A DNA stretch of 64,000 bases from Cyanodermella asteris (taxonomy: Eukaryota > Ascomycota > Lecanoromycetes > Ostropales > Stictidaceae). This document shows positions 41,378 through 53,600 of this stretch, in pieces. The stretch lies in NCBI GenBank assembly GCA_900618795.1, contig UYJD01000017.1, positions 374,314-438,313 on the forward strand, written 5' to 3'. The translations under genes were made by a program, and so were the position numbers. Below the pieces are notes generated by a model, which was not told the origin of the DNA, did no database searches, and saw only the letters and a program-made list of their open reading frames with translations. Every line of letters starts with the position of its first letter. The stretch's first letter is position 1.

Positions 41378-42997
41378 ATGTCGGTGCCTGAAAAGGTTCG
41401 GCTGCATATTTCTCCCCTGACCCCCGAGTCGTACTCGATCGTCGTCCCCGCTTCGCTGCACAACGCCGTAAGCGCCGTCTCTTACCACGCCATTCCCACC
41501 TTTCCAGAGAAGAACTACGGATACATCGAGCTCCCGATAGCAGAGGCGGAGAGATTGAAGCAAAGGCTCAACGGTGCGCTGGTCAAGGGCGCGAAAATCA
41601 AAGTCGAAGCTGCGAGGCCTAAGCGGGTTATCGAGTATACCGACGAATCAGTGGAGCCCAAATCAATTGGCCGGGTTGGACTGCGCGCAAATAGCGAGCA
41701 TACTGCCGACAACCCGCTTCGAGGAGTGCGACTGCCGGACAGCCGGCGTGTGCGACGAGGCTGGACGGAGCCTGCAATGGCGAAAAAGGTTGCGAGGAAG
41801 GAGAAGGGCGGTGCAGTCGACGCAGCAAAGAAATCCAGAACGGAAAGATCCAAATATACCGACAAGGAAGAATTGCTGTTCAAGGCCAAGGTCAAGACCG
41901 AATCTGGAAAAGACAAGGGCAAAAAGAGGAAGCGGGATGACGACACGACAATTGTGCACGAATTCAAGCAGACGACCAAATTTCCTAGCTTCTTAAGAGC
42001 GCAGGACGGGGACAAGTCGAAGTCTACGACCGAGTACGATCCTGAAAAAGGTTGGGTGGATGAACTGGGCAATGTGGTCGAGGGACCAAGAAGAAGCCGG
42101 CGAAAGCATTCGGACGCTGCGAGTAAGCCGGAGCCGTCTGCTCTGAAACCGAAGAGTGCTACGTTGGAGGTGACAAAGGCTACAAAGAAACTTTCCATTC
42201 AGACCAAAAATAACAAGCGAGCTACAGCCGCAGTCCAGGAGGACGAGGAGACATCGAGCTCGGGTTCATCAGGGTCCGAAGACGAAGAGGAAGCGTCGAA
42301 GCCTGAAGCCCAGCTGACAGCGGACGTACCTAGACCGGATGCAGAAGCCACAAGTTCAGATGACGAAGACAGCGAAACACAACATCAGCTCACAGTGGAA
42401 ACGACACCGAAGCCCGAGCGGAGCATACCTTCATTGGAAATTCAACCAGTCTCTGCTTCCAGCGAAAAAGCGGGAGAGGTGCATCCGCTCGAAGCTTTGT
42501 TCAAGAAGTCGAAGGGGAGTTCCAAGAAGCCGCCTGGATTGGAACTCAAAATCCCGCAACCCGAGACTTTCAGCTTCTTTGGGAACGACGACGACGATGA
42601 GTCAGAGGACGGCGATGTGCCAACAGCACTTCCAATGCTCCCGCAAACGCCCTTCACACAAGCAGACATGAGGTTCCGTCGTGAAAGAAGTGCAGCGCCT
42701 ACGCCGGATACTGCTGCGCCAACAAAACTGCTCTTCGGACCGGTGATGGACAAGCCATTGACATCGAGTCGAGGCGCACATGAGGAGGACGATGATTCCC
42801 ACGGAGGTGAGGACGCCGAAGCACCAGGCGAAGCTGCTGGTACAGATGCAGGGAACAGCCGGAGCGAGTTTGCGGATAAATTCTTCTGGGAAACCCGGGG
42901 AGACAGCAATCGGGCGTGGAAGAAGAGGAGACGAGAAGTAACGAAACAGAAGAGGTATGAGGGCAACAAGAGACGAACAAGAAGTTCTGCCGCATGA
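41378..42997 (+). CDS. SRP40-like basic/acidic nuclear protein with RRM-like N-terminus
   Basis: Single exon, 539 residues from MSVPEKVRLH. The open frame extends upstream to 41204, but those residues translate the CT-rich leader. The first ~90 residues look like a small alpha/beta fold of RRM type: VRLHISPLTPESYSIVVPASL, NYGYIELP, LKQRLNGALVKGAKIKVEAARPK. The rest is Lys- and Ser/Glu-rich, with acidic serine clusters (SSSGSSGSEDEEE, TSSDDEDSE) like those of nucleolar SRP40/Nopp140 proteins. The C-terminus ADKFFWETRGDSNRAWKKRRRE followed by a basic tail looks conserved. A nucleolar role in ribosome assembly is inferred, not shown. Confidence 0.8.
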   Translation: MSVPEKVRLHISPLTPESYSIVVPASLHNAVSAVSYHAIPTFPEKNYGYIELPIAEAERLKQRLNGALVKGAKIKVEAARPKRVIEYTDESVEPKSIGRVGLRANSEHTADNPLRGVRLPDSRRVRRGWTEPAMAKKVARKEKGGAVDAAKKSRTERSKYTDKEELLFKAKVKTESGKDKGKKRKRDDDTTIVHEFKQTTKFPSFLRAQDGDKSKSTTEYDPEKGWVDELGNVVEGPRRSRRKHSDAASKPEPSALKPKSATLEVTKATKKLSIQTKNNKRATAAVQEDEETSSSGSSGSEDEEEASKPEAQLTADVPRPDAEATSSDDEDSETQHQLTVETTPKPERSIPSLEIQPVSASSEKAGEVHPLEALFKKSKGSSKKPPGLELKIPQPETFSFFGNDDDDESEDGDVPTALPMLPQTPFTQADMRFRRERSAAPTPDTAAPTKLLFGPVMDKPLTSSRGAHEEDDDSHGGEDAEAPGEAAGTDAGNSRSEFADKFFWETRGDSNRAWKKRRREVTKQKRYEGNKRRTRSSAA

Positions 42998-44227
42998 AGC
43001 GGAAGGTAGGTGCTGGCGTGGGCGGATTGTTTCATGCTGCCTGCCTGTGCGGAGGGTGCCGCCATCTTCCAGTCTTCACGAATCGAGGTTTTAATCACAA
43101 GGTGGCACATGGCGCCTGTCGATGGTCAAGTGCGGGATTCAGAATCCTTTCCAAATCCTACGTGAAACAGATAATGGCCCAGGACGCAAGTTTGGCAGTC
43201 TTGCAGATTCCATACCCTATCTGATTCGATGCACGTGAAGATGCCGATGAGGTTATGTGCTAGGTGCCAAGCAAAGCATCTACGTATGCATTCTAAGAGC
43301 CCCCCATCACAAGTGGTATGCAATAACGCTATGCTTCGCATTCTGATAGCGACATCAGGAGACATGATGTTACTCATGCAGGTGGTCATCGCAAGGTCGG
43401 CGGTCATGAGAATGATTTCCTTATCGGGGCCAGCGTAGATTTAGAGCAGAACGGCGTCGTGTGACCGATGGCGCGTTTGTCTGCAACTTTTGGCACGTCG
43501 CAGGCACTGCAGGACAACGTGTAGAAGTGGGCATGGCTTATCAGACAGCATGCTCGGGCAGGTGACGAAGGATAGATAGGTACCAAAGCCGGATGGGCCG
43601 CCGTAAGTAGCTGGGCTGTCGAACGAAGCAAGGCATGGCGGAGGTTGCCCAAGCTTGAGGCCGCGGCAGTTCCTGGTTCACGGTGCCTCCGGAACGGCCG
43701 CTGTGCAGAGCATGGCGACAGCCATTCTGAGCATTCATTAACTGACGCGACTTGCCTTCCAAGCTTCCCTGCACCGATTTGCCGGTCGCTGCAAGCCCAA
43801 GCCCAAGCCCGCGTCCGCAGCCACCCCGCCTGCCTTCCACTACGTTAATCTACGGCGAGTCCAGTCAGCTCCTTCGTACATCACTCACTCAATCGCTCAG
43901 TCAACCAACTAACCTCTCGAATCAGTTTCACCCACCACCTACCAGCGACCACCTGGCATAGGCATTTTGTTTCTTCTTACATCAAACGCTCATACATCAT
44001 CGAGTACAGCCGAACATCTTCCTACCACCATCTACTCTTCCCTGCGCCATCGCTGTTCGGTGCCCGCTCCGCTGTCGAAGTCATCATCATGAATCCCTGC
44101 ACCTTCTACCACAGTCAAGACTACTAGTGCACCGCGCAGTCCCCGTTCCTGCAGCTGCCCGAGCATCACCTTGACCTCGCCATCCTCTGTCCGCAGGACC
44201 GCGACGCTCACCCTTCTCACCACCGCC
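42998..44227. other. Promoter and leader of SIP5
   Basis: 1.2 kb. Contains a triple AAGCCC repeat (43793-43810) and C/T- and A/C-rich sequence from 43850 to 44220, probably the untranslated leader. No other gene seen. Confidence 0.4.
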
Positions 44228-47180
44228 ATGGGCAATGCTCCAAGCCGAGAGGCTCGCCCGGGCCAGTATCCCTTCAATGCCAGAGCCGCAGCTGCAGCCG
44301 CCGCCACCGATGAGACTGGCGCCAATCTGAGCAGTATCAGAAACGCTGCCCACCGGGAAAGAGAAGGTCCGCAAGATGAGGCTGCATTGGCACAGAGGCG
44401 TGAGACAAAGGCCGAGCGTGAGGCTCGCAAAGTCGAAAAGGAACGCATTGCCAGAGAACGCGAACGAGAGCGAAGTATGCGAGAAGAGAGTGTTGATGGA
44501 GGCTTCCTCGTCACACAAGGCGTCTACACTGGTACGGAGGACTACAACAAGAGCATCGTCCGCACCTTGATGGTATGTCGCTACTCAAGTGATTCGCTCG
44601 CTTCACATGCTGATAAAATAGATTGATCGACGGCTGGCTCCATTCTGGCCTGGGATCAATGATCATTCAGACTCCTGGGCCGAGCATCAACTCGTTGCTG
44701 CCGTTCACAACCACCCCATCCCCAGCGCAGACGAACCACCGACACAGGCTATCCACTGGCCGCCAGCGGACGGTCCTCAATATCTCGATGCAGGCTCTGG
44801 TTCCAGCACGCCTCAAAACATCAGCACTTTATCAAACCCATCTCAAACGCTTTCGTCTTCTCCCCCCCCTTCCGGCGGATCGTTGCTGAAAGGTCGAGCT
44901 AAAGGCTTGGCCTCTTTGACCGTACCTTCCGCATCACGAGGAGCCTCATCAACGGACCTGACACAGCGTGAAACTGTGCTTCCTGCGGAACCCACCATCA
45001 ATGGTCAGAGGCTCGAAGTATACCTGTACAAAGACGCCACTGAATGTCCCATCTGCTTCTTGTTCTATCCTCCATACTTGAATCGGACCCGCTGTTGCGA
45101 CCAACCCATCTGCTCAGAATGCTTCGTACAGATCAAGCGGCCCGACCCGCACCCTCCAGAGCATCACGATGATCCAAACAATCCGACTGCACAGGCACAA
45201 ATGACCCAAGAGCGGGAACAAGATCTTGGTGAAGTGACGCTCGTCAGCGAACCCGCTCAGTGCCCGTATTGTGCCCAGCCCGAGTTTGGCATCACCTTCG
45301 AGCCTCCGCCGTTCCGCCGCGGCTTAGTATACGCCAATCAAGCGAGCAGCTCCCCGTCCCCTCTTCCGTCGCCTAGTTCACCTGCACCGATTGGTGGCCG
45401 TAAGAGGGCTGCGTCTCTACCAGCGACTGCGTCATCTGTCATCACGACGGATGAAGTCCGTCCGGAATGGTCAAACAAGCTTGCCGTTGCGCGCGCAAAT
45501 GCCGCTCGGAGATCGGCAGCTGCGACAGCTTTACATACCGCTGCGTACATGATGGGACCGCAACGCGAGCGCCGACTGCCTCTTTTTGGCCGGAGAGGCC
45601 TCTCCAACAGGGGAATCGGTAACGAAGACGGCGAAGGCTCTGCAGCTGGTAACGATACTGGAGCCGGTGGACGCGGGGGAGAGCCCTTGGACATAGCGGC
45701 GCTGATGCAGGCCGCCGCTCGCGGGGCTCCAAGCCAAAACGCATCTCCTGCAGGTCAAAGAACCAGCTCAAGACGGACCCGTGCTGAGCAACTTGAGGAT
45801 CTGATGATCACGGAAGCTATCAGGCTGTCGCTGGCAACAGAAGACGAACGTCGCAGCAGGGAAGAGAAGGATAGGGCCAAAGACGAAAAGAAGAAGGCCA
45901 AAGAAGAGAAGAAGGCCCAGAAAGACGCCCAAAAAGCAGCGCGCAAAGCGAGCGGCAGTAGTTCAAATCTATATGGCTTGATCAGTGGCAGTCGTAGCAA
46001 TTTGACTGTCAACAGCGCCCAGGCAAGCGCGGTCAGCCAGGACGGCATATCGGGAGCCCAGCTAGGTAAAGGAAAGGGCCTGGCGCGCGAGCGCAGCAAT
46101 TCGAATCCGTATCTAGGACCCTCGCAAGCGGCAGACTCTCACAACGCTGGCGCGCAAGCACATCTGGAGCGCAGTCGCGCAAACCTCCAGCCCCCAGCGG
46201 CTGAGGCTTGGCCTGGACTCGGTCGACCCAGCCATCTTCGAAACCTCAGTAACGCTTCGTCGAGTGCTTCATCCCTTGTCGAACCCAGCCCCAACATGTA
46301 TGGTATCAACATTACTCGTGCAGCTGCTAGCACGGAGAGCGTCGAACAGTCGGGTGGGAGCGGAACTCCACCAGCAGCAAGTGACGGCCTGGAGCAATAT
46401 TCCGCTTATAGAAGTATTATGGCCATGATGGAGGACGAAGAAAGGGAACAACAGGCAGGCCAAGACATGAGGAACATTACGAAGTCAAACCCTCAGCAGG
46501 AGATGGAGAAGGTCCCTAGCTCTACGCAACACGAGAATAGGGTCGCTACAAGCTCAACCAACACCGGCGCTAAGCACGGCATGGGAGTTACAAGTGAGCC
46601 TATGAGCAACCAAGATGTGAGATAGAGCCTTTCCGGAAGCTCATCCCAGGCCGAAACGGAACCAATTTGGGAGCCTCGACATAAACCATTTGTGTTCGGG
46701 CAGCGAGATGGATTGATCCAACCACAGGTCACGAACGGGTCACCCGAGGTGCCTCAAAGTGGTGTTCCTTCCCTTCACCAGCAACATGCGGCTGAACACC
46801 AAAATACGATGCGTCAAGCTGCAAGTGAGATGCCGGAGCAGCCTCGGGGTGACCCAAACGCAGAACAACGGCAAAACGTGTCGGCCCAGAGCCAGCCTTT
46901 GAACCTGTCACCTGCTCATGAGTCTGCTTCAAATGCGTTGAATCGCATTCCGCGTAGGCAACGTCTGAGGCGTTGGCTCAGCCGGACCAACTCAGAACGC
47001 CGAGCTGTCTCCTCATCTCGTTCTAGGATGCGCACAAGTCACAACGAGGACTTTCCGGCCACCTCCAGGGCGCCGTCGATAGATGATGAGGAGGAGCAGT
47101 CCCTGTCGCCGAACACACATCGAAATCGCAGGACTCGATGGCCTAGCAGAGGCCAAAGTCGCACGGGGGGAGGCGGTTAG
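44228..47180 (+). CDS. SIP5: SIP5-like protein, RING-like zinc domain, predicted N-myristoylated
   Basis: Exon 1 is 44228-44572 and exon 2 starts at 44622 (intron 44573-44621, GTATGT..TAG). Exon 2 either stops at 46623-46625 (782 residues) or, more likely, splices at 46617-46703 (GTGAGA..CAG, 87 bp) into 46704-47180 (938 residues). The protein begins MGNAPSRE, a classic myristoylation signal. A charged coiled coil ([20 protein letters not shown]) follows. The zinc domain (about 255-345) has [22 protein letters not shown] and [11 protein letters not shown]. The remainder is low complexity with a short UIM-like helix ([21 protein letters not shown]). Yeast Sip5 binds Snf1 kinase and Reg1 phosphatase subunit; a similar glucose-signalling role here is inferred from family. 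Confidence 0.85.
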
Positions 47181-47690
47181 TCTTTTACTCTTGGGATATG
47201 AGCGGTCACGCCATTAGGTCCAGGTACAGGCGAAACAGGAGTTGGAGTCACGAGGCGGCTGCCCTCCACATGGGCGCCGATAGATACCACTGGCAGGAGA
47301 GCACATGACAACGTCCATTTCAGAGTCGTAACGCTTTGACAGCTCGGCTCGATCTGCTTTTATCGTGCAGAATCCAACAAATGCTCCGCACGAGTATTAC
47401 AGAACGCGAGTAGTACAGAACGGCGAGCATTACGTCCATACCAATGTGAACTGCGAACCGTAGCGCGTCGAAGCTTCGCGTCTCCCGATGAATTCTATCA
47501 TTGCAGCTGGAAATCCACGTACTGACCACAAGGGTATCCCAGTCATTAAATACAAATAGTCAAAGCCAAACGCCCCCCAAATTGCACTATTGTGTGCTAT
47601 CAATACCGACAGCAAAGGGAGCAACCTTGAAAATGCCATGCAACCGCCCTCCTCATCATAAGTTCTCTCGTCACAAGGGTGTTTATTCCC
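47181..47690. other. Convergent gap between SIP5 and TOR
   Basis: 510 bp between two 3' ends. No gene seen; several AT-rich stretches near 47540-47570 suit 3' processing. Confidence 0.4.
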
Positions 47691-50600
47691 TTACCAGAAG
47701 CTGCACCAACCAATGTAATGCTGGCAGATATTCTCCACGCTCGTCGCCTGTGCAATCAGCTTCTCAACCTGCTCCTCCACGTTCAATTCCTTGAACTCGC
47801 CCGGCCCGTCACGCCTCTCTAGATCGCGCTCCCTGTCTGTCATGAAGTCTCGTCCGTTCAACTTGTCTTTGACGCGTGCAAGCACCTGCACAGCTCTCGC
47901 GTTTTGCTGCTCGCGATTCTCGTTCGTCGTCTCCGTCGGCCGTTGCGGTTGGCCTCCGGTCGCGGTGCCGGCCCGCGGTCTGCGATACGAACTCTGTACG
48001 GCCGCCATGTTGGCCGATATTGAATTGATCTGCGCCGTTTCGAGGTCGCGCAGCGAAGCACCGGCCGTGGTGCCTTGGGCGCCCATGACGCTGACGTTGG
48101 GATCGGTGCCTTGGTCGGCGCCGATGAGGGATTGGCGGCGCTCCGATACGAAGTTGGTGCGATCGGGACTCTCGCGGGCCGTGAGACGCCAGTTCAGGAG
48201 CGGGTCGTGGATGAAGGCTTCGAGGACGGCCATCAGGGATTCCTTGTTTTCGCGAATGACTCGCATCACGTTGTAGCAGGATAGCTTGAAGCTGCCGTCA
48301 ATGTTGGACACCTCCATTGCGTAGGTGAGCATGCGCGTGAGTCGGAACGGTACGCGTTCGGGATACTTTTCACGCTGCGTGGCGATCTCGAAGCAGTCGC
48401 CAAAGTCGATGTGGATGATCTTACCGGTACCACGGTCGAGCATGAGATTGGACGGATGACGGTCACCAAGTCCGAGGATGTAGCCCACCATCGACATGAC
48501 AGCAAGCGATCGTGTGTAATTCGTGCGACGCTCAAGCCACGCCTCTGAGCTGCGAGACTTCAACCAGAGCACGCGATACAGATCCTTGCCTGTGGTGTTG
48601 TCCATGGCGTACTGGAAGACTTCGACTTTCTGCATCAAAGTCAGGGCATCGTAATCGGGAGCCATCTGAAGCATGATACGGTGTTCAATGTTCAGTAGGA
48701 TGCGCCTGTTATCTCGGTACTCCTTGATCAGGTTGTGAAGAGTATCACTGTTGTCAACAAAGCCGATAAGTCCCGAATTTTGCGAAAGTGGAATGATCGG
48801 GAAGGTCTGGATATGGAGATGGCGTTTGAAGCTCTCTGTGTCGTCATTCAGAAGTGTGTTGCAAAGACCGAACAATTGCATGACACGTTCATCCTGTCTG
48901 ATATCTTCGTGTCCCTTGAGAATATAAGAGTAAGGATTTCCGTCGCTACCACGAAGGGTCATCTTACGTGGACGCTGCTTGGATGGAATGACCGTGAACA
49001 CCTTGTCAAAGCTCTGAATCCGAATGATGGGCTTGCCAGATGCATAGGTACCGGGAACAGCCAGTACAAGGTTCTTCGCTTCACCGAGAGCAGGGGATAT
49101 GTACTTCAAGTCCAGTGTCATGAGTTGCTGAAGCTGCTTGGCAATGCGTCGGAAGACCCCATAGTAGAGATCCCAAGCCTGGTTGATGTCACCAGCGTCA
49201 CGAGTCTGCCTGAATCGCTCACACCATTGGCGAGCTTCGGTCAGCTCCCGACCGAAGGCATGAACAAAGGAAATCTCTCGTAAAGTTTCGGGGCCATCGT
49301 CAAGCAGCCTGTGAAGGGGAGCAAGGGTGTTGAACATGGCCTCTGGATTCCTATCCGGACCAAAGTATAGCCTGCTAGCTTCTTCGAGGCCCTCGTGCCA
49401 AAGCTCGTGCCACAAAACGGCCGAGCGGATAAGCTCCTTGCTCACCAGCTGTGCTTGATCGACCAGTTCACTGCTGTGAATGCGCAGCTGATCCATGACA
49501 GCCCTAGCCGAGTCTGAGCGACCTTTGACATCGGATTTCATGGCCACGGCGAGAGGATAGACCAGAACCTGGGGATGCACCTTTCCAACATCGCATAGTA
49601 GATCCTGCACGGCCTTCTTTGATCTTGGATTGGGTTGATTGATTCTCGCAATGAGTTGTGGCATGACCTCGAGCCATGTATCCATGTTCAGCAAGTGGAA
49701 GCCGTCCTTTAGAGCACTCAGGACATCGGCATCGCCTCCGTGGGCGAACCAGAGAGTCAGTAACCGCAGGGTATCCTGCAACGTGCTCTTAGAGTTCGAT
49801 AGAGAGATCGACTTGAAGAAACCTGCGATGGCTGGGATAACATGATTCGCAATGGCGTGTTGGTCATATGGTCTCGAATCTTGCGCCGGCTGTCCAGCAG
49901 CTGCACTGATGACCTCGAAATTGGCTAGTGCCCATGCATGCCACGCTTTGTAGCCGTCGGGATTGTATTGCGCAGCGGCCTTGTATGAGTCCAAAATCTC
50001 CTGTACCTGATGATCGTGATGCTTCCAATCGCCCTTGAGCTCTGATGTAACCCAGCGGCCATAGCGAAGATAAGCCTTGGAAAGCAAAAGACGCATTCGT
50101 GAGATACTTTCTCTTCGCTCTGCGATTTCCGCAGGCCAGCTCTGCGCGAACACATTCATAGGGTTGGGTGGATGCTGTTCGCTTTGCTGCAAAGAAAGCT
50201 GCAGGCTCTCACAGTGGTCGGAGAGTTTGGCTGTGAAGTCCCTCAGACCTGACAAAGTGTCCATACGATCATCGTCGCTGCTGCTGACCGTCCAGTCATA
50301 CTTCAGCTGCGAATACTGCACCTCTGGGATGACACCGGCTTGGTTGGAACTGTCGCTTCCTTGTCCTTCGGTGCCAACTGAAAGTCGCGATGGACTGTCA
50401 TAGATTGACTGCAATGACTTCGCAGCCAAACTTGTCCTATTCGACTTTCGACAGAGGTTCGCAAATTTGATCCACAAGTCCATATTTTCACGGGGAGTAA
50501 GGACAAGGGCACGGACCTTGAGCATTCTTTGCCAAGTCTCGACATTTTCTTCGCAGCCCATCAGACGGATCTTCCACGTTTCTCGCATGGTCGCCTGGCG

Positions 50601-53600
50601 GGCTGGGTCAAGTTCAGCCTTCTTGTACGCAATGATCTCCTCGAGCTCTGCGAGCATCTGAACACGTACAACCACACTATAGGCTCGCGTGTAAGATTCA
50701 CCGAGGAGGGCGCTGAGTTCGGTGTCAAGACCTTTCCTGGCTTTCTCGATATGGTCTTGAGCATCGGCAAACTGATTCTGCTGCAAAGCTCTGATGGCTC
50801 CATAGAACGGACGATCAGGAGAGTGCACTTTCATGGCCTCAATGTAGTTGTCCATGTGCTCCCATTGAGCCAGGCCCCAACTTGCAGCAGCAGCGAGAGG
50901 TGCCATTTGTCGCTTCTCGTCAATCGATGCTAGGCTCCACTTCTCCTGGGCAAGGTTGGCAAGTTCCTCCCACTCACCAACTGCGTGGTAGCACTTCATT
51001 TTGCCATAGTGAATGTCGAAGCTAATAGGATTGCCTGACTCAACCTCTCTCTGCTCTCGCTCCTGGTATCTTGTAAGCGCTTCGTCCCACTGACCCAGCT
51101 TCTCAAACCAAGACTCTTGGGTGTTGAACTCTGGGAAGCGCTTCGCGATACGTAGGATACCTACGGCCGCGTCAGCCTGCTGCAGATGGTTGTTTATGCT
51201 GATCAATGCTTCGATAACGTCAGGTGACTTGTCCTCCTCGAATTCAAGCTCCTTGTAGTGGAGCGCTTTGGCGTAGGCGTGACACCTAGTTGCGTACTTG
51301 CCAAGCGTGCCAATATCGATAGGTAGAGGTTTGTCATCGTGTTCCATGAACTCCGCTAGGTTGAGTAGAGTCTGGAGAATCTCGGGAGGGATCTGTTGCG
51401 ACGTGAGAGCTCGCTCAAGAGACATAACCAACTCATTCTGGTACTGCTCATATAGTTGCACGAAACAAGAAACGAATGCTGCGTTGAACAAGTCTTTAGC
51501 CAGGGGCGGATAGATGCTGGCAAGACTGGCGCAAGCTCGGAGTGCATTTGATGGCGACTCTTTCAATAATTCGATGCTGAAGCGTCGCATCCATTCGAGC
51601 CAATCCTCGCGTGTCACCTTCTGTGATGAATCCCAAGCCGTTTTGAGATGCTCCTGGTTGACTTGCAGCTGCCTTTGGCCAACGTCAGTGAAGCTCAAGT
51701 CGTCCCCAATGGTCTTCAGTTGTGGTGCTGGGCGGAGATCTTGCTGCAGTGACTGGCCACTTCGGATCTTGTTATGTAACTGATCGAACAATGCCGTGCT
51801 GATAGTAAGCTTGCTCGCCTTCAGGGCCATGCTTACACCGTCCAGAAACGGTTCGACATCTAGCGGGAACTGGAACATCAGAGTGACAATGGATTCGTAT
51901 GCAGCGTTTTGGATTTGAGGATCTTTTGAGGAAAGCATATCGCCGAGGTTGTGCATCAAGAGAGCCGAGTAATCAGAGATGTTAGTCTGGCGGGCAATGC
52001 TTCCTGCCGTCTCGATGCAGTTTCGACGCACGTGGGCAGGCCTCTGCAGACTGGTAAATGTTCGCACGAGCTTGGGAAGGATGAACCACATGGCCTGTTC
52101 TGCATCCTGACCGAAGACCAATATTGTGTGCAAAACTTTGTTGCAGTTGTCGTTGATACCGGGCGAGTCTTTGGAGCTATCAAAGAGACCAAGCATCAGT
52201 GGAAGCAAGTCCACAATCGACGGGTAGAATTCGCGATGGAGGGCTCGAGACAGAGCCTCAGTCAGCAGCAGAGTTGCAGCCTGGACCGCGGGTGTTATGT
52301 TCCAACAATCTTTGATCAGCTTGACGAGGTCGTTTCTGAAAGGTCGAATATGTTCTCGTACGATCGAAACAAGGATGGCCAACTGATTGAAATAAGCATC
52401 CTGGCGATTCGGAGGTGCACTATGGATGACCGTGATGAAGATCGGGATGATCTGAGGCAAGAAGGATACACATTTTAGGCCTAGTGTCTTGAAGATAGCC
52501 ACGATGGCATCAATGACCGCATTGTGGTACTGTGACAGCGAACTGTCCTTCAACACATTGTACAGTAGCGTATGCATGACTACTGTGGGAAAGTACTCCT
52601 CGTTCGAAGGTGTGAGGCCCTGCATCATCAAGTCCACGTCACTGACCGGAGTGGTGTCGTTCGACTTCGAGCTGGTGATCTGTTCCATGGCCTGCTGGTG
52701 TCTGTACGGATCCAGAGCACCCAGGACACCTAGAAGGCGGATTGTATGAGTCCGCACATTGCCCTGTGATTCAGTCTTGATGATGTTTGTAAGCAGAGGC
52801 AGAAGCTCCGGGTAGTCAAGGTATGGCTCGATCACATATCCAGAGTTACTCGCCAACTGTCCGAGTGTGATCAAGGCAGAGTCTCTCTTGTTTGGGGCGC
52901 TGAGATCTTGTAACGCCTCAATGATGATGGGCATCAGTTGCGGCACGAACTTCTTCATGTCACTTCCGCCCAGAGTCGCAAGATCTCCAACGGCAGAAAT
53001 AACTGCTGAAGCTACAGCCGGATTGGTATCAGTCGCTTTTGGTAAAAATGTCTTGACAAGAGTCTCGACAAACGGCTTGACCAGTTCGGAGGTATGCTTA
53101 ACGAAAAGACTAATAAGCTGAGCACCCTCTTCTTCGTATATCGGGTCTTTGGATGCATGTATACTCATGGTGAAGTTTTGTAGGAGCTTGCGTAGGGGAG
53201 GGAAGACGTAGGCAGGGTTGACACCGACAAGTCGGCCAAGGATGATCATTGCCGCTTTTCGAACCTCGTACTCGGATTCATTGACTGCCATGATGATCTT
53301 GCGGATGTTGTCTTGCTCGGCCAAATATCGATCGAATTTGTCGTCCAGGGCCAGCAATATCGTTCGTCGAATGTCGGGGATCGGATCGCCGATAGCAGCA
53401 CTCAATAACTCCGAGATGACGAGTCGTACTACCGCGATTGCATGCAAGCTAGTTTGTTTGATGATGGGATCATGTTCGTAGATGTTGCAGCATGTCAAAG
53501 CAGCAGCCTTCCTGATCTCGGGCCGTGGATTCTTGACGAATCTCAAAGCAACATCGCGGACGAACTCATTGAGAACATGTCCTTTGAAGTCAAAGCTGCC

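Noticed and set aside
43793-43810. Triple AAGCCC repeat upstream of SIP5
   Set aside because: Too short and too close to chance for a claim; noted only as part of the leader region.
51951-52478. Antisense ORF of 175 codons and many similar ones inside TOR
   Set aside because: They mirror the codon structure of the conserved TOR coding strand and have no family features.
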